A stretch of DNA of 24,085 nt from Klenkia sp. (GCA_025966215.1 JAOPVM010000312.1:1-24085); one strand, 5' to 3'; numbered from the stretch's first letter, positions 1 to 8,447 are shown. Notes: generated from the letters alone by a model not told the origin. Numbers and translations are program-made.

Positions 1-677
1 GCGAGCACGGCCTTGACGTCCAGCGGGTCCGCGGACCGGCTGCGGACGGCGGCCTGCAGCACCGGGCCCAGCGTGCGGGTCATCCAGTGCAGCCGCTCGA
101 TCACCTCGGGGCCGTAGGCGCCCATCCGGAGCACCTTGCCCAGGCCCTCGTTGAGGTTGGAGAACGCCTGCCGGCCGTCGGTGGGGTCGGTGAGGCACCA
201 CATCCACATCGACGGGCTGGTCACCCCGGCCATCGGGCCGACGGCGCGGTGGTGGTGGCAGGGGTCCAGCGCGATGCCGCCGGAGGCCAGCAGCGCCTCG
301 GCGTCCTCGGGGGTCTCGGCCCAGCCCTCGAACAGGCAGGCGCCCATGAGCGCCCCGCGCATCGGGCCGGACGCCGTCTCCCAGGTCAGCGGCGGTCCGC
401 TGTGCAGGAGGGTGCGGTCGGGCAGGCCGAGCACGTCGCGGGCGGGGAGGACGTCGGTGAGCACCGAGCCCGCGGCCAGCACCCGCTCGACGGCGGCCCG
501 GTTGGCGGCGGCCCGGCGCGGGTCCAGTGCGAGCTGGGTGAGGTCCTCGGCCGAGCCGATCGTCGGCGGGCGCCACTCGACGTCGGTCACCGCGGCCCCC
601 TGGGCACGCAGTGCGTCGGAGAAGACGTCGACCCCGGCGGCGACGACGGCGGGCGGGCCGCTGAGCAGACTGGTCAC
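1..677 (-). CDS. allG: DUF1116 protein, AllG/YlbE-like subunit of oxamate carbamoyltransferase (partial, C-terminus off the window)
   Basis: Reading the minus strand from a GTG at 677 gives about 225 residues with no stop before the window edge; E. coli YlbE is about 420 residues, so roughly half is missing. The protein contains the family hallmark CHHHRAVGPMAGVTSPSM at residues 140-157, followed by a conserved FSNLNEGLGKVLRMGAYG stretch (172-189). In E. coli the YlbE protein (AllG) works with FdrA (AllF) and YlbF (AllH) as oxamate carbamoyltransferase, which turns oxalurate plus phosphate into oxamate and carbamoyl phosphate. The start overlaps the fdrA stop as GTGA (674-677), so the two are probably translationally coupled. 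Family membership is seen in the sequence; the exact ureido substrate here is inferred. Confidence 0.88.
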   Translation of the reverse strand, partial: MTSLLSGPPAVVAAGVDVFSDALRAQGAAVTDVEWRPPTIGSAEDLTQLALDPRRAAANRAAVERVLAAGSVLTDVLPARDVLGLPDRTLLHSGPPLTWETASGPMRGALMGACLFEGWAETPEDAEALLASGGIALDPCHHHRAVGPMAGVTSPSMWMWCLTDPTDGRQAFSNLNEGLGKVLRMGAYGPEVIERLHWMTRTLGPVLQAAVRSRSADPLDVKAVL

Positions 678-2167
678 TTCGTGGCCCCGATCAGGTCGAG
701 TGCGTGCCGGGTGGCCGCGGAGTTGGAGGCGAAGACGGCGGCGCCGGCAGCGGCGAGGGCGTCGGCCTGGGCCGACCAGCCCTGCGGGTCGCCCTCGGTG
801 CCGACGAGGGCGACGACGACCGGGATCTGCAGGTCGCGCAGGGCCGGGGCGAGCGCACCCGCCGGGTCGGGGTCGGCGCCGTGTCCGAGGACGACGTCGA
901 GCAGCAGGACGGCGGGCTCGCCACTGGCGGACAGGGTCGCGATCGCCTCCAGCCGCAGCGTGGGGTCGATCATCGGGTGCGCCCGCCCGACGGTCAGGGC
1001 GTCGTCCCCGAAGTCGACGACCACGTGCCCGCGGGCGGCGAAGTCGGCGCCCAGGTCGAGCTCGGGGCGCAGCGGGGTGTTGGAACGGACGTCGCCGAGC
1101 GCCGGTGCGGCCACCAGCATCGCCTCGTCGGCCAGCGTGCCGCCGGAGTAGAAGCCCTTGAGCACGGCACCGGCGGGCACGGCCCGCGCGGCGCCGGGCC
1201 GGGTCGGCCAGGTGGGGACGGCGACGCCCATGTCGCGCAGCAGCGCCTCGACCGCGGCGGTCAGGTCGGGGCTGTCGGCCGAGAGCGCGGCACTGGACAC
1301 CGGGGTGGACAGCTCCGCCGACGCGGCGGCGACCCGCTCGGCGACCTCGGGGGCCGGGGGCTTGGAGACCAGCAGGACCCGCTCGGTGGCGGTGTCCTCC
1401 TCGAGCATCCGCAGCGCGTCCAGGGTGGCCAGGCCACCGACGGCGGCGGAGAGGTCGCGGCCCCCGACGCCGAGCACGTGGCTGACCCCGACGCCGGCGG
1501 CGTCGAGCAGGCAGCTGACCTGCTGGGCTCCGGTACCGGAGGCGGCGACCAGGCCGACGGGCCCGGGCCGGACCACGTTGGCGAAGCCCAGGAAGACCCC
1601 GGCGACGATCGCCGTCCCGCAGTCGGGGCCCATCACCAGCACGCCGGCGTCGTGCGCGGCCTGCTTGAGGGCGATCTCGTGCTCGACCGGGACGCCGTCG
1701 CTGAACACCAGCACGCTGCGGCCGGCGGCGACGGCGTCCATCGCCTCGGCGACGGCGTACGGACCCGGCACGCTGACGATCGCCAGCGGGGTCTCGGGCT
1801 GCTCGTCCAAGGCTGCCCCGACCGTGCGGGAGGCGATGGCCTGGGCCGAGCCGCGGTCCTCGCGTGCGGTCAACGCGGCCTCGACCGCGGCGACCGCGGC
1901 GCTCAGCTCGGCCTCGTCGGTGGCGGTCAGGGCGATGAGCAGCTGGTCGGGCTTGGCCCCGGGGTCGGGCGAGAGGCCCATCCCCGCCGCGAGCTCGAGG
2001 TTGAGCGGCGTGGCCATGGCGACCAGCACGGCGGTGACGCCCTCGCGGGCGCCGATCGCCTTGCTGACCTGCATCAACTTGACCGAGTCGGCGTAGACGC
2101 CGCTGCGCAGGGAAACGTGCCGGGGCGCCTGCTGGAGGTCGCCGGCCGCTGCTGTGGGAGCACTCAC
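674..2167 (-). CDS. fdrA: FdrA/AllF family protein, acyl-CoA-synthetase-like subunit of oxamate carbamoyltransferase
   Basis: The 497-residue product opens with the FdrA signature HVSLRSGVYADSVKLMQVS (17-35). It continues with succinyl-CoA-synthetase-like nucleotide and CoA-binding motifs: GPDCGTA (180-186), ASGTGAQQV (209-217) and GVGGRDLS (233-240). E. coli FdrA is slightly longer (about 555). In the E. coli allantoin cluster FdrA is the AllF subunit of oxamate carbamoyltransferase. The GTG at 2167 lies a few residues before the conserved N-terminus and has no obvious Shine-Dalgarno, so the transcript may have a very short leader. The gene is divergent from the nucleobase permease and is followed with a 4-bp overlap by the DUF1116 subunit. 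A third subunit (DUF2877, AllH) and a carbamate kinase are not in the window and would be expected to the left. Confidence 0.88.
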   Translation of the reverse strand: MSAPTAAAGDLQQAPRHVSLRSGVYADSVKLMQVSKAIGAREGVTAVLVAMATPLNLELAAGMGLSPDPGAKPDQLLIALTATDEAELSAAVAAVEAALTAREDRGSAQAIASRTVGAALDEQPETPLAIVSVPGPYAVAEAMDAVAAGRSVLVFSDGVPVEHEIALKQAAHDAGVLVMGPDCGTAIVAGVFLGFANVVRPGPVGLVAASGTGAQQVSCLLDAAGVGVSHVLGVGGRDLSAAVGGLATLDALRMLEEDTATERVLLVSKPPAPEVAERVAAASAELSTPVSSAALSADSPDLTAAVEALLRDMGVAVPTWPTRPGAARAVPAGAVLKGFYSGGTLADEAMLVAAPALGDVRSNTPLRPELDLGADFAARGHVVVDFGDDALTVGRAHPMIDPTLRLEAIATLSASGEPAVLLLDVVLGHGADPDPAGALAPALRDLQIPVVVALVGTEGDPQGWSAQADALAAAGAAVFASNSAATRHALDLIGATK

Positions 2168-2182
2168 CGTCCGGACGTTACA

Positions 2183-2206
2183 GGCGAAAGTGTCTCAGCG
2201 GTGAGA
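2183..2206 (-). promoter_or_regulatory. Copy 1 of shared promoter/operator element, upstream of fdrA
   Basis: On the minus strand this reads TCACCGCTGAGACACTTTC (2204 down to 2186), matching the element before the permease and hyuA at all twelve invariant positions. On the plus strand, 2193-2206 is an inverted repeat with arms TCTCA and TGAGA around GCGG. It ends 15 bp before the fdrA GTG. By analogy with the hyuA copy, TGAGAC would sit at the -10 position. Role as operator or promoter is inferred from the repetition at three promoters. Confidence 0.6.
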
Positions 2207-2237
2207 GAAATCCGCATGCAATGATCCCGGCACGAAG

Positions 2238-2261
2238 ATTTAGCGCTGAGGTACTTCCGGA
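2238..2261 (+). promoter_or_regulatory. Copy 2 of shared promoter/operator element, upstream of the permease/Mo-hydroxylase operon
   Basis: TTAGCGCTGAGGTACTTCC (2240-2258) matches the copy before hyuA at 16 of 19 positions. The perfect core palindrome AGCGCT is at 2242-2247, centred 45 bp from the centre of copy 1, which faces the opposite way. If TGAGGT (2247-2252) is the -10 box, transcription would start near 2259 and leave a leader of about 90 nt before the ATG at 2349. That leader contains a small palindrome, GTCAC-A-GTGAC, at 2277-2287. Confidence 0.62.
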
Positions 2262-2348
2262 CGGTCGGTGGTCGGTGTCACAGTGACCGCTCCCGGGGGG
2301 ATCGAGCCCGCCGGCTGCGGCGAGTTGCCGTTACGAGCAGGAGGAACC

Positions 2349-3809
2349 ATGGCGTTCGGGTGGAAGCTGTACGGCGACGGGAAGACCCCGCCGCCCGGTC
2401 AGGCCGTGGCCCCCGACGAGCGGCTGTCCTGGCCGCTGACCGTCGGGATCGGCGCGCAGCACGTTGTCGCCATGTTCGGGGCGACATTCGTCTTCCCGCT
2501 GATCATGGGCCTGGACGCGAACCTGGCGATCATGATGAGCGGGATCGCGACGATCGTCTTCCTGCTCATCGTGCAGGGGAAGGTGCCCTCCTACCTGGGC
2601 ACCTCGGCGGCCTTCGTCGGCGGCGTGGCCGCGGTGCGGGCGGGCGGGGGTGACAGCGGCGACGTCGTCGGCGCGATCCTGGTCTCCGGTGTGGTGCTCG
2701 CCCTCGTCGGGCTGGTCATCCAGCAGGCCGGGCCGGTCGTGGTCAACAAGGTGCTGCCGCCGGCCGTCACCGGTGCCGTGGTCCTGCTGATCGGCTTCAA
2801 CCTGGCCCCGGTCGCGGCCCAGACGTACTGGCCCCAGGACCAGTGGGTCGCCTTCGCCACCATGGCCTTCGTCGTCGTGGTGTCCCTCGCGCTGCGCGGC
2901 TTCTGGTCGCGCATCTCCATCCTGCTGGGCCTGGTGTTCGGCTACGTGCTCTCCCTGGTCCTCGACGTCACCGCCGGTCAGATCACCGGGCCCGACGGCG
3001 CCGGTGTGGTCAGCGCGCACGACCGGGTCAACCTCGACGGCGTCGCCGCTGCCGACTGGTTCGGGCTGCCCACCCTCACCGCCCCCAGCTTCTCGGTGAA
3101 CTTCTCCCTGCTGGTGCTGCCCGCCGTGATCGCGCTGGTCGCGGAGAACGCCGGCCACGTCAAGGCCGTCGGTGAGATGACCAAGCGCGACCTCGACCCC
3201 GTGATGGGCCGTGCGGTCTTCGCCGACGGCGTGGGCACCGTGCTCGCCAGCTCCGTCGGTGGCTCCCCCACGACCACCTACGCCGAGAACATCGGCGTCA
3301 TGGCCGCCACCCGGGTCTACTCCACGGCCGCCTACTACGTGGCCGCGATCGTGGCCATCGTGCTCGGTCTGGTGCCCAAGTTCGGGGCCGTGGTCAACGC
3401 GACCCCGGGTGCCGTGCTCGGCGGCATCACCGTCGTCCTCTACGGGATGATCGGGCTGCTGGGCGCCAAGATCTGGAAGGAGAACCGGGTCGACTTCGCC
3501 AACCCGATCAACCTCGTGCCGCTCGCGGCCGGGATCATCATCGGCATCGGCAACGTCAACCTCCAGGTCACCGACAACTTCTCACTGTCGGGCATCTCGC
3601 TGGGCACCATCGTCGCCGTCGGCGGCTGGCACCTGGCGCGGGCGCTCGCGCCGCAGGACATGAAGGACTCGCTGGGCGCCGAGGACGGTTTCCGGCACGG
3701 CACCGGACCCGCCCTGGGCGCCACCGGTGCGCACACCCGCGACGGCGCCGCCGACCCCTCGACGCTCGATGCACAGACAGGCACCGTGAAGGAGACCCGC
3801 ACGCAGTGA
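2349..3809 (+). CDS. NCS2-family (UraA-type) nucleobase permease
   Basis: The 486-residue product is a polytopic membrane protein of the nucleobase-cation symporter 2 family, which imports uracil, xanthine, urate or related bases with protons. The two essential acidic positions of UraA are present: E266 in VAENAGH and E313 in TTTYAENIGV, the latter after the typical FADGVGTVLASSVGGSP. The start is placed at ATG 2349 because AGGAGG (2339-2344) sits just before it; an upstream in-frame GTG at 2268 would add 27 non-conserved residues. The gene leads an operon with a molybdenum hydroxylase, overlapping the next gene by GTGA. UraA-like motifs lean towards a pyrimidine or oxopurine substrate, but the family cannot be resolved further by eye. 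Confidence 0.92.
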   Translation: MAFGWKLYGDGKTPPPGQAVAPDERLSWPLTVGIGAQHVVAMFGATFVFPLIMGLDANLAIMMSGIATIVFLLIVQGKVPSYLGTSAAFVGGVAAVRAGGGDSGDVVGAILVSGVVLALVGLVIQQAGPVVVNKVLPPAVTGAVVLLIGFNLAPVAAQTYWPQDQWVAFATMAFVVVVSLALRGFWSRISILLGLVFGYVLSLVLDVTAGQITGPDGAGVVSAHDRVNLDGVAAADWFGLPTLTAPSFSVNFSLLVLPAVIALVAENAGHVKAVGEMTKRDLDPVMGRAVFADGVGTVLASSVGGSPTTTYAENIGVMAATRVYSTAAYYVAAIVAIVLGLVPKFGAVVNATPGAVLGGITVVLYGMIGLLGAKIWKENRVDFANPINLVPLAAGIIIGIGNVNLQVTDNFSLSGISLGTIVAVGGWHLARALAPQDMKDSLGAEDGFRHGTGPALGATGAHTRDGAADPSTLDAQTGTVKETRTQ

Positions 3810-4675
3810 AGCCCGCACCCTTCGGCTACGCCGACCCCACCTCGCTCGACGAGGCGCTGTCCGTCCTCGAGAGCGAGGGCGAGAGCGCCAAGGTGATGGC
3901 CGGAGGGCAGTCGCTGCTCCCCCTGTTGTCCATGCGGTTGGCCTCGCCGACCACGCTCGTGGACATCAACCGGGTGCCCGGCCTGGACGCCGTCGTCGTG
4001 GGTGACGACGGCGTCCGGGTCGGGGCCCTGGTGCGGCACGTGGGTCTGCTGCACCACGCCGGTGCCGCCGCGGTCCAGCCGCTGCTGGCCCGGGCCACCG
4101 CCAACGTCGCGCACCCGGCCATCCGCAACCGCGGCACCACCGTCGGCTCGATCGCGCACGCCGATCCCTCGGGTGAGATGACCTCGGTGCTGGCGCTGAC
4201 CGGCGGCTCGGTCACCGTGGCCACCCCGGCCGGGTCGTCCGCCGTCGACTGGGCCGACTTCTTCATCGGCCCGCTGGAGACCTCGGTGCACGGCCCCGCC
4301 GTGGTCATCGACGCCTTCTTCCCCGCCCTGCCCGCCCGCACCGGCACCGCGTTCGAGGAGATCTCCCGGCGCAAGGGCGACTACGCCGTGTGCGGTGCCG
4401 GCGTGACGGTGACCCTCGACCACGACTCGAGGGTCACCTCCGCCCGGGCGTCCTACATCTCCGTCGGGCTGGTGCCCGAGGTGCACGACCTGACCGAGGC
4501 CGTCGTCGGCCAGTCCGCCGACACCGCCGACTGGGCGGCCGCCGGCGCCCTGGCCCGCACCCTCGTCGACCCGGACGGCGACCTGCACGCCAGCGCGGAC
4601 TACCGCCGGCTGCTGGTCGGCGTGCTCACCGAACGCACCCTCGCCCGCGCCGCCCAGGAGGCACAGAACCGATGA
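3806..4675 (+). CDS. Molybdenum hydroxylase, FAD-binding medium subunit (CoxM/CutM/XdhB family)
   Basis: The 289-residue protein has the FAD subunit layout of the xanthine dehydrogenase/CO dehydrogenase family. It opens with the usual PFGYADPTSLDEALSVL, has the first FAD motif AGGQSLLPLLSMRLA (32-46), and the second FAD motif region IRNRGTTVGSIAHADPSGE (106-124). The second motif reads TTVGS where most relatives have TxGGS, a mild variation. The GTG start overlaps the permease stop (GTGA, 3806-3809). It passes electrons from the iron-sulfur subunit to FAD and on to an acceptor. The family is clear; the substrate of the holoenzyme is not. Confidence 0.93.
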   Translation: MKPAPFGYADPTSLDEALSVLESEGESAKVMAGGQSLLPLLSMRLASPTTLVDINRVPGLDAVVVGDDGVRVGALVRHVGLLHHAGAAAVQPLLARATANVAHPAIRNRGTTVGSIAHADPSGEMTSVLALTGGSVTVATPAGSSAVDWADFFIGPLETSVHGPAVVIDAFFPALPARTGTAFEEISRRKGDYAVCGAGVTVTLDHDSRVTSARASYISVGLVPEVHDLTEAVVGQSADTADWAAAGALARTLVDPDGDLHASADYRRLLVGVLTERTLARAAQEAQNR

Positions 4676-5187
4676 GCGTCTCCACCGAGCGCACCATCTC
4701 CGTCACCGTCAACGGTGTGCCACGTGAAACGACGGTCCCGGTCCGCCGGCTGCTGTCCGACGCGCTGCGCCACGACCTCGAGCTGACCGGCACCCACGTG
4801 GGCTGCGAGCACGGCGTCTGCGGCGCCTGCACGGTGCTGGTCGACGGTCAGCCGGTGCGGTCCTGCCTGGTGCTCGCCGTCCAGGTGGACGGCAAGGCCG
4901 TCACCACCGTCGAGGGCCTGGCCCGGGACGACGGCCGGGGCGGTGAGGTGCTGCACCCGGTGCAGACCGCCTTCCGTGAGTGCCACGCCCTGCAGTGCGG
5001 CTTCTGCACGCCGGGCTTCCTCATGACCATGGCCGCCGGGCTCGAGGCCCGCGACCAGAGCACCGAGATCACCGAGGACGAGGTCGACGAGATCGTCGGC
5101 GGCAACCTCTGCCGGTGCACCGGCTACGCCAACATCAAGAAGGCCTGCCGGCACGCCGCGGGCCTCATGCGGGAGGAGGCCCAGTGA
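4672..5187 (+). CDS. Molybdenum hydroxylase, [2Fe-2S] small subunit (CoxS/CutS/XdhC-type)
   Basis: The 171-residue protein carries both [2Fe-2S] sites of the family. The plant-type cluster is ligated by C45, C50, C53 and C65 (GCEHGVCGACTVLVDG region). The second cluster uses C109 and C112 (LQCGFCTPGF) with C147 and C149 (GGNLCRCTGY). Q108 next to the second cluster is the conserved glutamine that contacts the molybdopterin cytosine dinucleotide cofactor. It starts at ATG 4672, overlapping the FAD subunit stop as ATGA, and its own stop overlaps the large subunit start. No Tat signal is visible, so the enzyme is cytoplasmic. Confidence 0.95.
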   Translation: MSVSTERTISVTVNGVPRETTVPVRRLLSDALRHDLELTGTHVGCEHGVCGACTVLVDGQPVRSCLVLAVQVDGKAVTTVEGLARDDGRGGEVLHPVQTAFRECHALQCGFCTPGFLMTMAAGLEARDQSTEITEDEVDEIVGGNLCRCTGYANIKKACRHAAGLMREEAQ

Positions 5188-7595
5188 CCACCAAGCTCAT
5201 GGGCGAGCCGGTCCGCCGGCGGGAGGACCTGCGGCTGATCACCGGCCGCGGGCGCTACACCGACGACATCGGACACGGGGCCCTCGCGGCTGCGTTCGTG
5301 CGCAGCCCCTACGCGCACGCCCGGATCACCGGCATCGACGTCGACGGCGCGCTGGACGTCGAGGGCGTCGTGGCGATCTACACCTACGAGGACCTGGCCG
5401 GCCCGATGGCCGAGCCGCTCCCGGTGCTCATCCCGCACCCCCAGCTCACCGCCCCGCGCACCGGGTTCCCGCTGGCCCGCGATGTCGTGCAGCACGTGGG
5501 CGAGGCCGTGGTCATGGTGGTCGCCACCGACCGGTACGTCGCCGAGGACGTCTGCGACCGGATCGTCGTCTCCTACGAGGAGCTGCCGGTCGTCGTGGGC
5601 GTCGACGCCTCCCGGGCCGCCGTGCACGCGGTGCACGCCGACGTCCCGGACAACGTCGCCGCCCGGCACCACCAGGAGACCGGCGACGTCGAGGCCGCGC
5701 TGGCCGCCTCCCCGCGCACCCTGTCGTTCACCCAGTACATCGAGCGCAGCGCCTGCATGCCGATGGAGGGCAAGGGCGTGCACGCGGTGTGGGACGCCGA
5801 CGACTCCTCGCTGCGGGTGCACACCTCCACCCAGGCCTCCACCTCGGTGCGCGCTGCGATCGCCGCCAAGCTGCAGCTGTCGCTGGAGAAGGTCGAGGTC
5901 GTCGCGCCCGACGTGGGCGGCGGGTTCGGCGTCAAGATCGTGCACCCGTGGCCCGAGGAGCTGCTGGTGCCGATGGCCGCCATCGCGCTGGGCCAGCCCG
6001 TGCACTGGGCCGAGGACCGTCGCGAGCACTTCATCTCCTCCGCACACGAGCGGGAGCAGCGCCAGGAGATCACCGTCGGCTACGACGACGAGGGCCGGGT
6101 GACCGCACTCGACGTCCGCGCCTGGCACGACAACGGCGCCTACACGCCCTACGGGATCATCGTGCCGATCGTGACGGCCACCCAGCTCGTGGGCCCCTAC
6201 GCCGTCCCGGTGTACCGGGTGCGCATCGACAGCGTCTACACCAACACCGTCATCGTCACGCCCTACCGCGGCGCCGGCCGCCCCCAGGGCTGCTACGCGA
6301 TGGAACGCACGATGGACCGGATCGCCCAGGACCTCGGGCTGGACCGGGCCGAGGTGCGCCGGCGCAACCTGATCGGCAAGGACCAGTTCCCCTACGACCA
6401 CCACCTGACGTTCCAGGACGGCCGGCCGGTGATCTACGACTCCGGTGACTACGAGGGTCTGCTGGACAAGCTGGTGGCCCTGGTCGGCTGGGACCGCGCC
6501 GAGGAGCGCCGGGCCGAGGCCGCCTCCCGCGGCAAGCAGCTGGGCATCGGGATGGCCATGTACGTCGAGGGCACCGGCCCCGGCCCGTACGAGGGCGGTC
6601 ACGTCCAAGTGCTGGGCAGCGGCAAGGTGCTGGTCTCCACCGGCCTGACGTCGCAGGGCCAGGGTCACGAGACCGCGTTCGCGCAGATCGTGGCGCACGA
6701 GCTCGGCGTCCCGATCGAGGACGTCGAGGTCACCACCGGCGACACCCGGCGGTTCGGCTACGCCGTGGGCACCTTCGCCTCCCGCGCGGCGGTGATGAGC
6801 GGCAACGCCATCGCGCTGGCCGCCCGTGGGGTGCGGGCCAAGGCGCTGCGGATCGCTGCGGAGATCCTGGAGGCCGATGTCGAGGACCTCGAGATCGACG
6901 AGGGCGTCGTGCAGGTCAAGGGCACGCCCGGGACGGCGATCCCGCTGCGCACCGTCGCGGTGCTCTCCAACCCGCTGCGGTACGCCTTCGACGAGGCCGC
7001 CCGGCAGGCCACCCAGTTCGCCGGCCCCGGCGACGACAGCAAGCCCCCGGTCGCGGTCGGCGACGCCCCCGGCCTGGAGCACGTCGACTACTACTCCCCG
7101 ATCCGGTCCACCTTCGCCTCCGGGGCACACGCCGCGGTGGTGGAGATCGACCCGACCACCTGGGAGATCGACGTCGTGGACTACGCCGTCGTCCACGACT
7201 GCGGAACGATCGTCAACCCGATGATCGTGGAGGGCCAGGTACACGGCGGGGTCGCCCAGGGCGTGGGCGGTGCGCTCTACGAGCGGATGGCCTACGACAG
7301 CGACGGCCAACTGCAGAACGCCTCGTTCATGGACTTCCTGATGCCCTACGCCAGCGAGGTCCCCGACGTGGTGATCGACCACCAGGAGACCCCGTCCCCG
7401 CTGAACCCGCTGGGCCTCAAGGGCGCCGGTGAGGCCGGCGTCATCCCCGGCACCGCGTGCATCGCCTCGGCCATCGAGGACGCGATCGGTCTCCGGATCG
7501 CCGCGATGCCGATCAGCCCGACCGAGCTCTACGACCTCGTCCGATCCCCCGACGCCGAGCGCGTCCCCGCTGCCATCCCTGGAGTCCCCGCGTGA
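5184..7595 (+). CDS. Molybdenum hydroxylase, molybdopterin-binding large subunit (xanthine dehydrogenase/CoxL family, not CO dehydrogenase)
   Basis: The 803-residue subunit binds the Mo-MCD cofactor. Visible motifs are DVGGGFGVK (243-251), the active-site loop PYRGAGRPQ (around 360-368; Y361-R366), TSQGQGHET (489-497, Q491) and the catalytic glutamate E750 in KGAGEAG. True aerobic CO dehydrogenase has AYRCSFR with a catalytic cysteine at the loop; here the loop is YRGAGR, so it hydroxylates an organic substrate rather than oxidising CO. The neighbouring NCS2 permease suggests a purine, pyrimidine or other N-heterocycle. The GTG start (GTGA overlap with the small subunit) is supported by the conserved N-terminus (GEPVRRREDLRLITGRGRYTDDI, broken as GEPVRRRED and GRGRYTDDI). 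Maturation genes such as coxD, coxE or coxF are not in the window. Confidence 0.94.
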   Translation: MTTKLMGEPVRRREDLRLITGRGRYTDDIGHGALAAAFVRSPYAHARITGIDVDGALDVEGVVAIYTYEDLAGPMAEPLPVLIPHPQLTAPRTGFPLARDVVQHVGEAVVMVVATDRYVAEDVCDRIVVSYEELPVVVGVDASRAAVHAVHADVPDNVAARHHQETGDVEAALAASPRTLSFTQYIERSACMPMEGKGVHAVWDADDSSLRVHTSTQASTSVRAAIAAKLQLSLEKVEVVAPDVGGGFGVKIVHPWPEELLVPMAAIALGQPVHWAEDRREHFISSAHEREQRQEITVGYDDEGRVTALDVRAWHDNGAYTPYGIIVPIVTATQLVGPYAVPVYRVRIDSVYTNTVIVTPYRGAGRPQGCYAMERTMDRIAQDLGLDRAEVRRRNLIGKDQFPYDHHLTFQDGRPVIYDSGDYEGLLDKLVALVGWDRAEERRAEAASRGKQLGIGMAMYVEGTGPGPYEGGHVQVLGSGKVLVSTGLTSQGQGHETAFAQIVAHELGVPIEDVEVTTGDTRRFGYAVGTFASRAAVMSGNAIALAARGVRAKALRIAAEILEADVEDLEIDEGVVQVKGTPGTAIPLRTVAVLSNPLRYAFDEAARQATQFAGPGDDSKPPVAVGDAPGLEHVDYYSPIRSTFASGAHAAVVEIDPTTWEIDVVDYAVVHDCGTIVNPMIVEGQVHGGVAQGVGGALYERMAYDSDGQLQNASFMDFLMPYASEVPDVVIDHQETPSPLNPLGLKGAGEAGVIPGTACIASAIEDAIGLRIAAMPISPTELYDLVRSPDAERVPAAIPGVPA

Positions 7596-8281
7596 AGCTC
7601 GACGGCACCGCCACCCTGTCCGCTCCCCCCGCCGCCGTGTGGGCCGCGATCACCGACCCCGCGGTGCTCGCCCGCACCATCCCGGGCTGCCAGGGCCTGG
7701 AGCGCACCGGCGAGGACGAGTACGCGATGACCGTCTCGGTCGGCGTCGGCGCCATCCGCGGCGTCTACGCCGGTGAGGTGAAGCTGACCGACAAGACCGA
7801 GCCCACCCGCTACGTCATGCACGCCTCGGGCTCGGGCGGGCCCGGCTCGGTGCGGGCCACCGTGCCGATCACCCTGGAGGAGGTCGACGGCGGCACGAAG
7901 CTGACCTACGACGCGGACGCCGTCGTCGGTGGCGCCGTGGCCGGGGTGGGCCAGCGGATGATCACCGGGGTGGCCAAGCGGCTGGCCGGGCAGTTCTTCT
8001 CCGCCATCGACGCCGAGCTCACCGGCACCGCCCCGGCGCCGGCCGCTCCGGCGAACGCGACCGTGACTCCCTCGGCTGCCGCAGTCAGCGACACCGCCGC
8101 GCAGACCGGGTCGCCCGCGCCTGCCTCTGCGCCCGCCCCCGCACCCACCCGGTTCGCCGCACCCGCGGCGGCCACCGCCGGCGGGTCCGCCCCGGCCGAG
8201 CTGGCCCTGGCCGCCGTCGGTGGCGGGGTGCTCACCCTGCTGGGTGTCCTCGTCGGGTACCTGCTGGGCCGCCGGGCCTGA
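7592..8281 (+). CDS. CoxG-like SRPBCC protein with C-terminal membrane anchor
   Basis: The 229-residue protein has three parts. Residues 1-146 form a CoxG/SRPBCC lipid-binding-like domain (typical APPAAVWAAITDPAVLARTIPGC start and a GG.A.GVGQRMI helix region). Residues 147-202 are an Ala/Pro/Ser-rich linker. Residues about 203-225 are one transmembrane helix ending in GRRA. CoxG of aerobic CO dehydrogenase brings the enzyme to the membrane and has been linked to handing electrons to the quinone pool. Here it follows a non-CO molybdenum hydroxylase with a GTGA overlap, so the same job is inferred: coupling oxidation of the organic substrate to the respiratory chain. It is the last gene of the operon. 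Confidence 0.9.
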   Translation: MKLDGTATLSAPPAAVWAAITDPAVLARTIPGCQGLERTGEDEYAMTVSVGVGAIRGVYAGEVKLTDKTEPTRYVMHASGSGGPGSVRATVPITLEEVDGGTKLTYDADAVVGGAVAGVGQRMITGVAKRLAGQFFSAIDAELTGTAPAPAAPANATVTPSAAAVSDTAAQTGSPAPASAPAPAPTRFAAPAAATAGGSAPAELALAAVGGGVLTLLGVLVGYLLGRRA

Positions 8282-8347
8282 CCCGGTCTGGCGTGGCCCC
8301 GGCACCCTCCAGGTCCTCGCCCACGGCCACCCCCGCCCCCGACGACG

Positions 8348-8387
8348 AGGGCGCTCCTCGTCAGCAGTGCTGACCAGGAGCGCCCTT
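8348..8387 (+). terminator. Strong hairpin terminator after the Mo-hydroxylase operon
   Basis: An 11-bp stem, AGGGCGCTCCT (8348-8358) with AGGAGCGCCCT (8376-8386), encloses a second stem GTCAGC/GCTGAC (8360-8365 and 8369-8374) with a 3-nt AGT loop. There is no long T tract, as is usual in high-GC actinomycetes. It sits 67 bp after the coxG-like stop codon. Confidence 0.75.
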
Positions 8388-8447
8388 CTCGTCAGGGGGC
8401 AACGAAACGGTTCCGCACCAGATGATCACCGCGGGATTGCCGGAGTC

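Noticed and set aside
2268..2348. Alternative GTG start at 2268 for the permease
   Set aside because: It would add 27 residues unlike the family, while ATG 2349 has an AGGAGG at the right distance.
5184..7595. Reading the large Mo subunit as an aerobic CO dehydrogenase because of the adjacent CoxG-like gene
   Set aside because: The active-site loop is YRGAGR without the cysteine of AYRCSFR, so CO oxidation is not supported.
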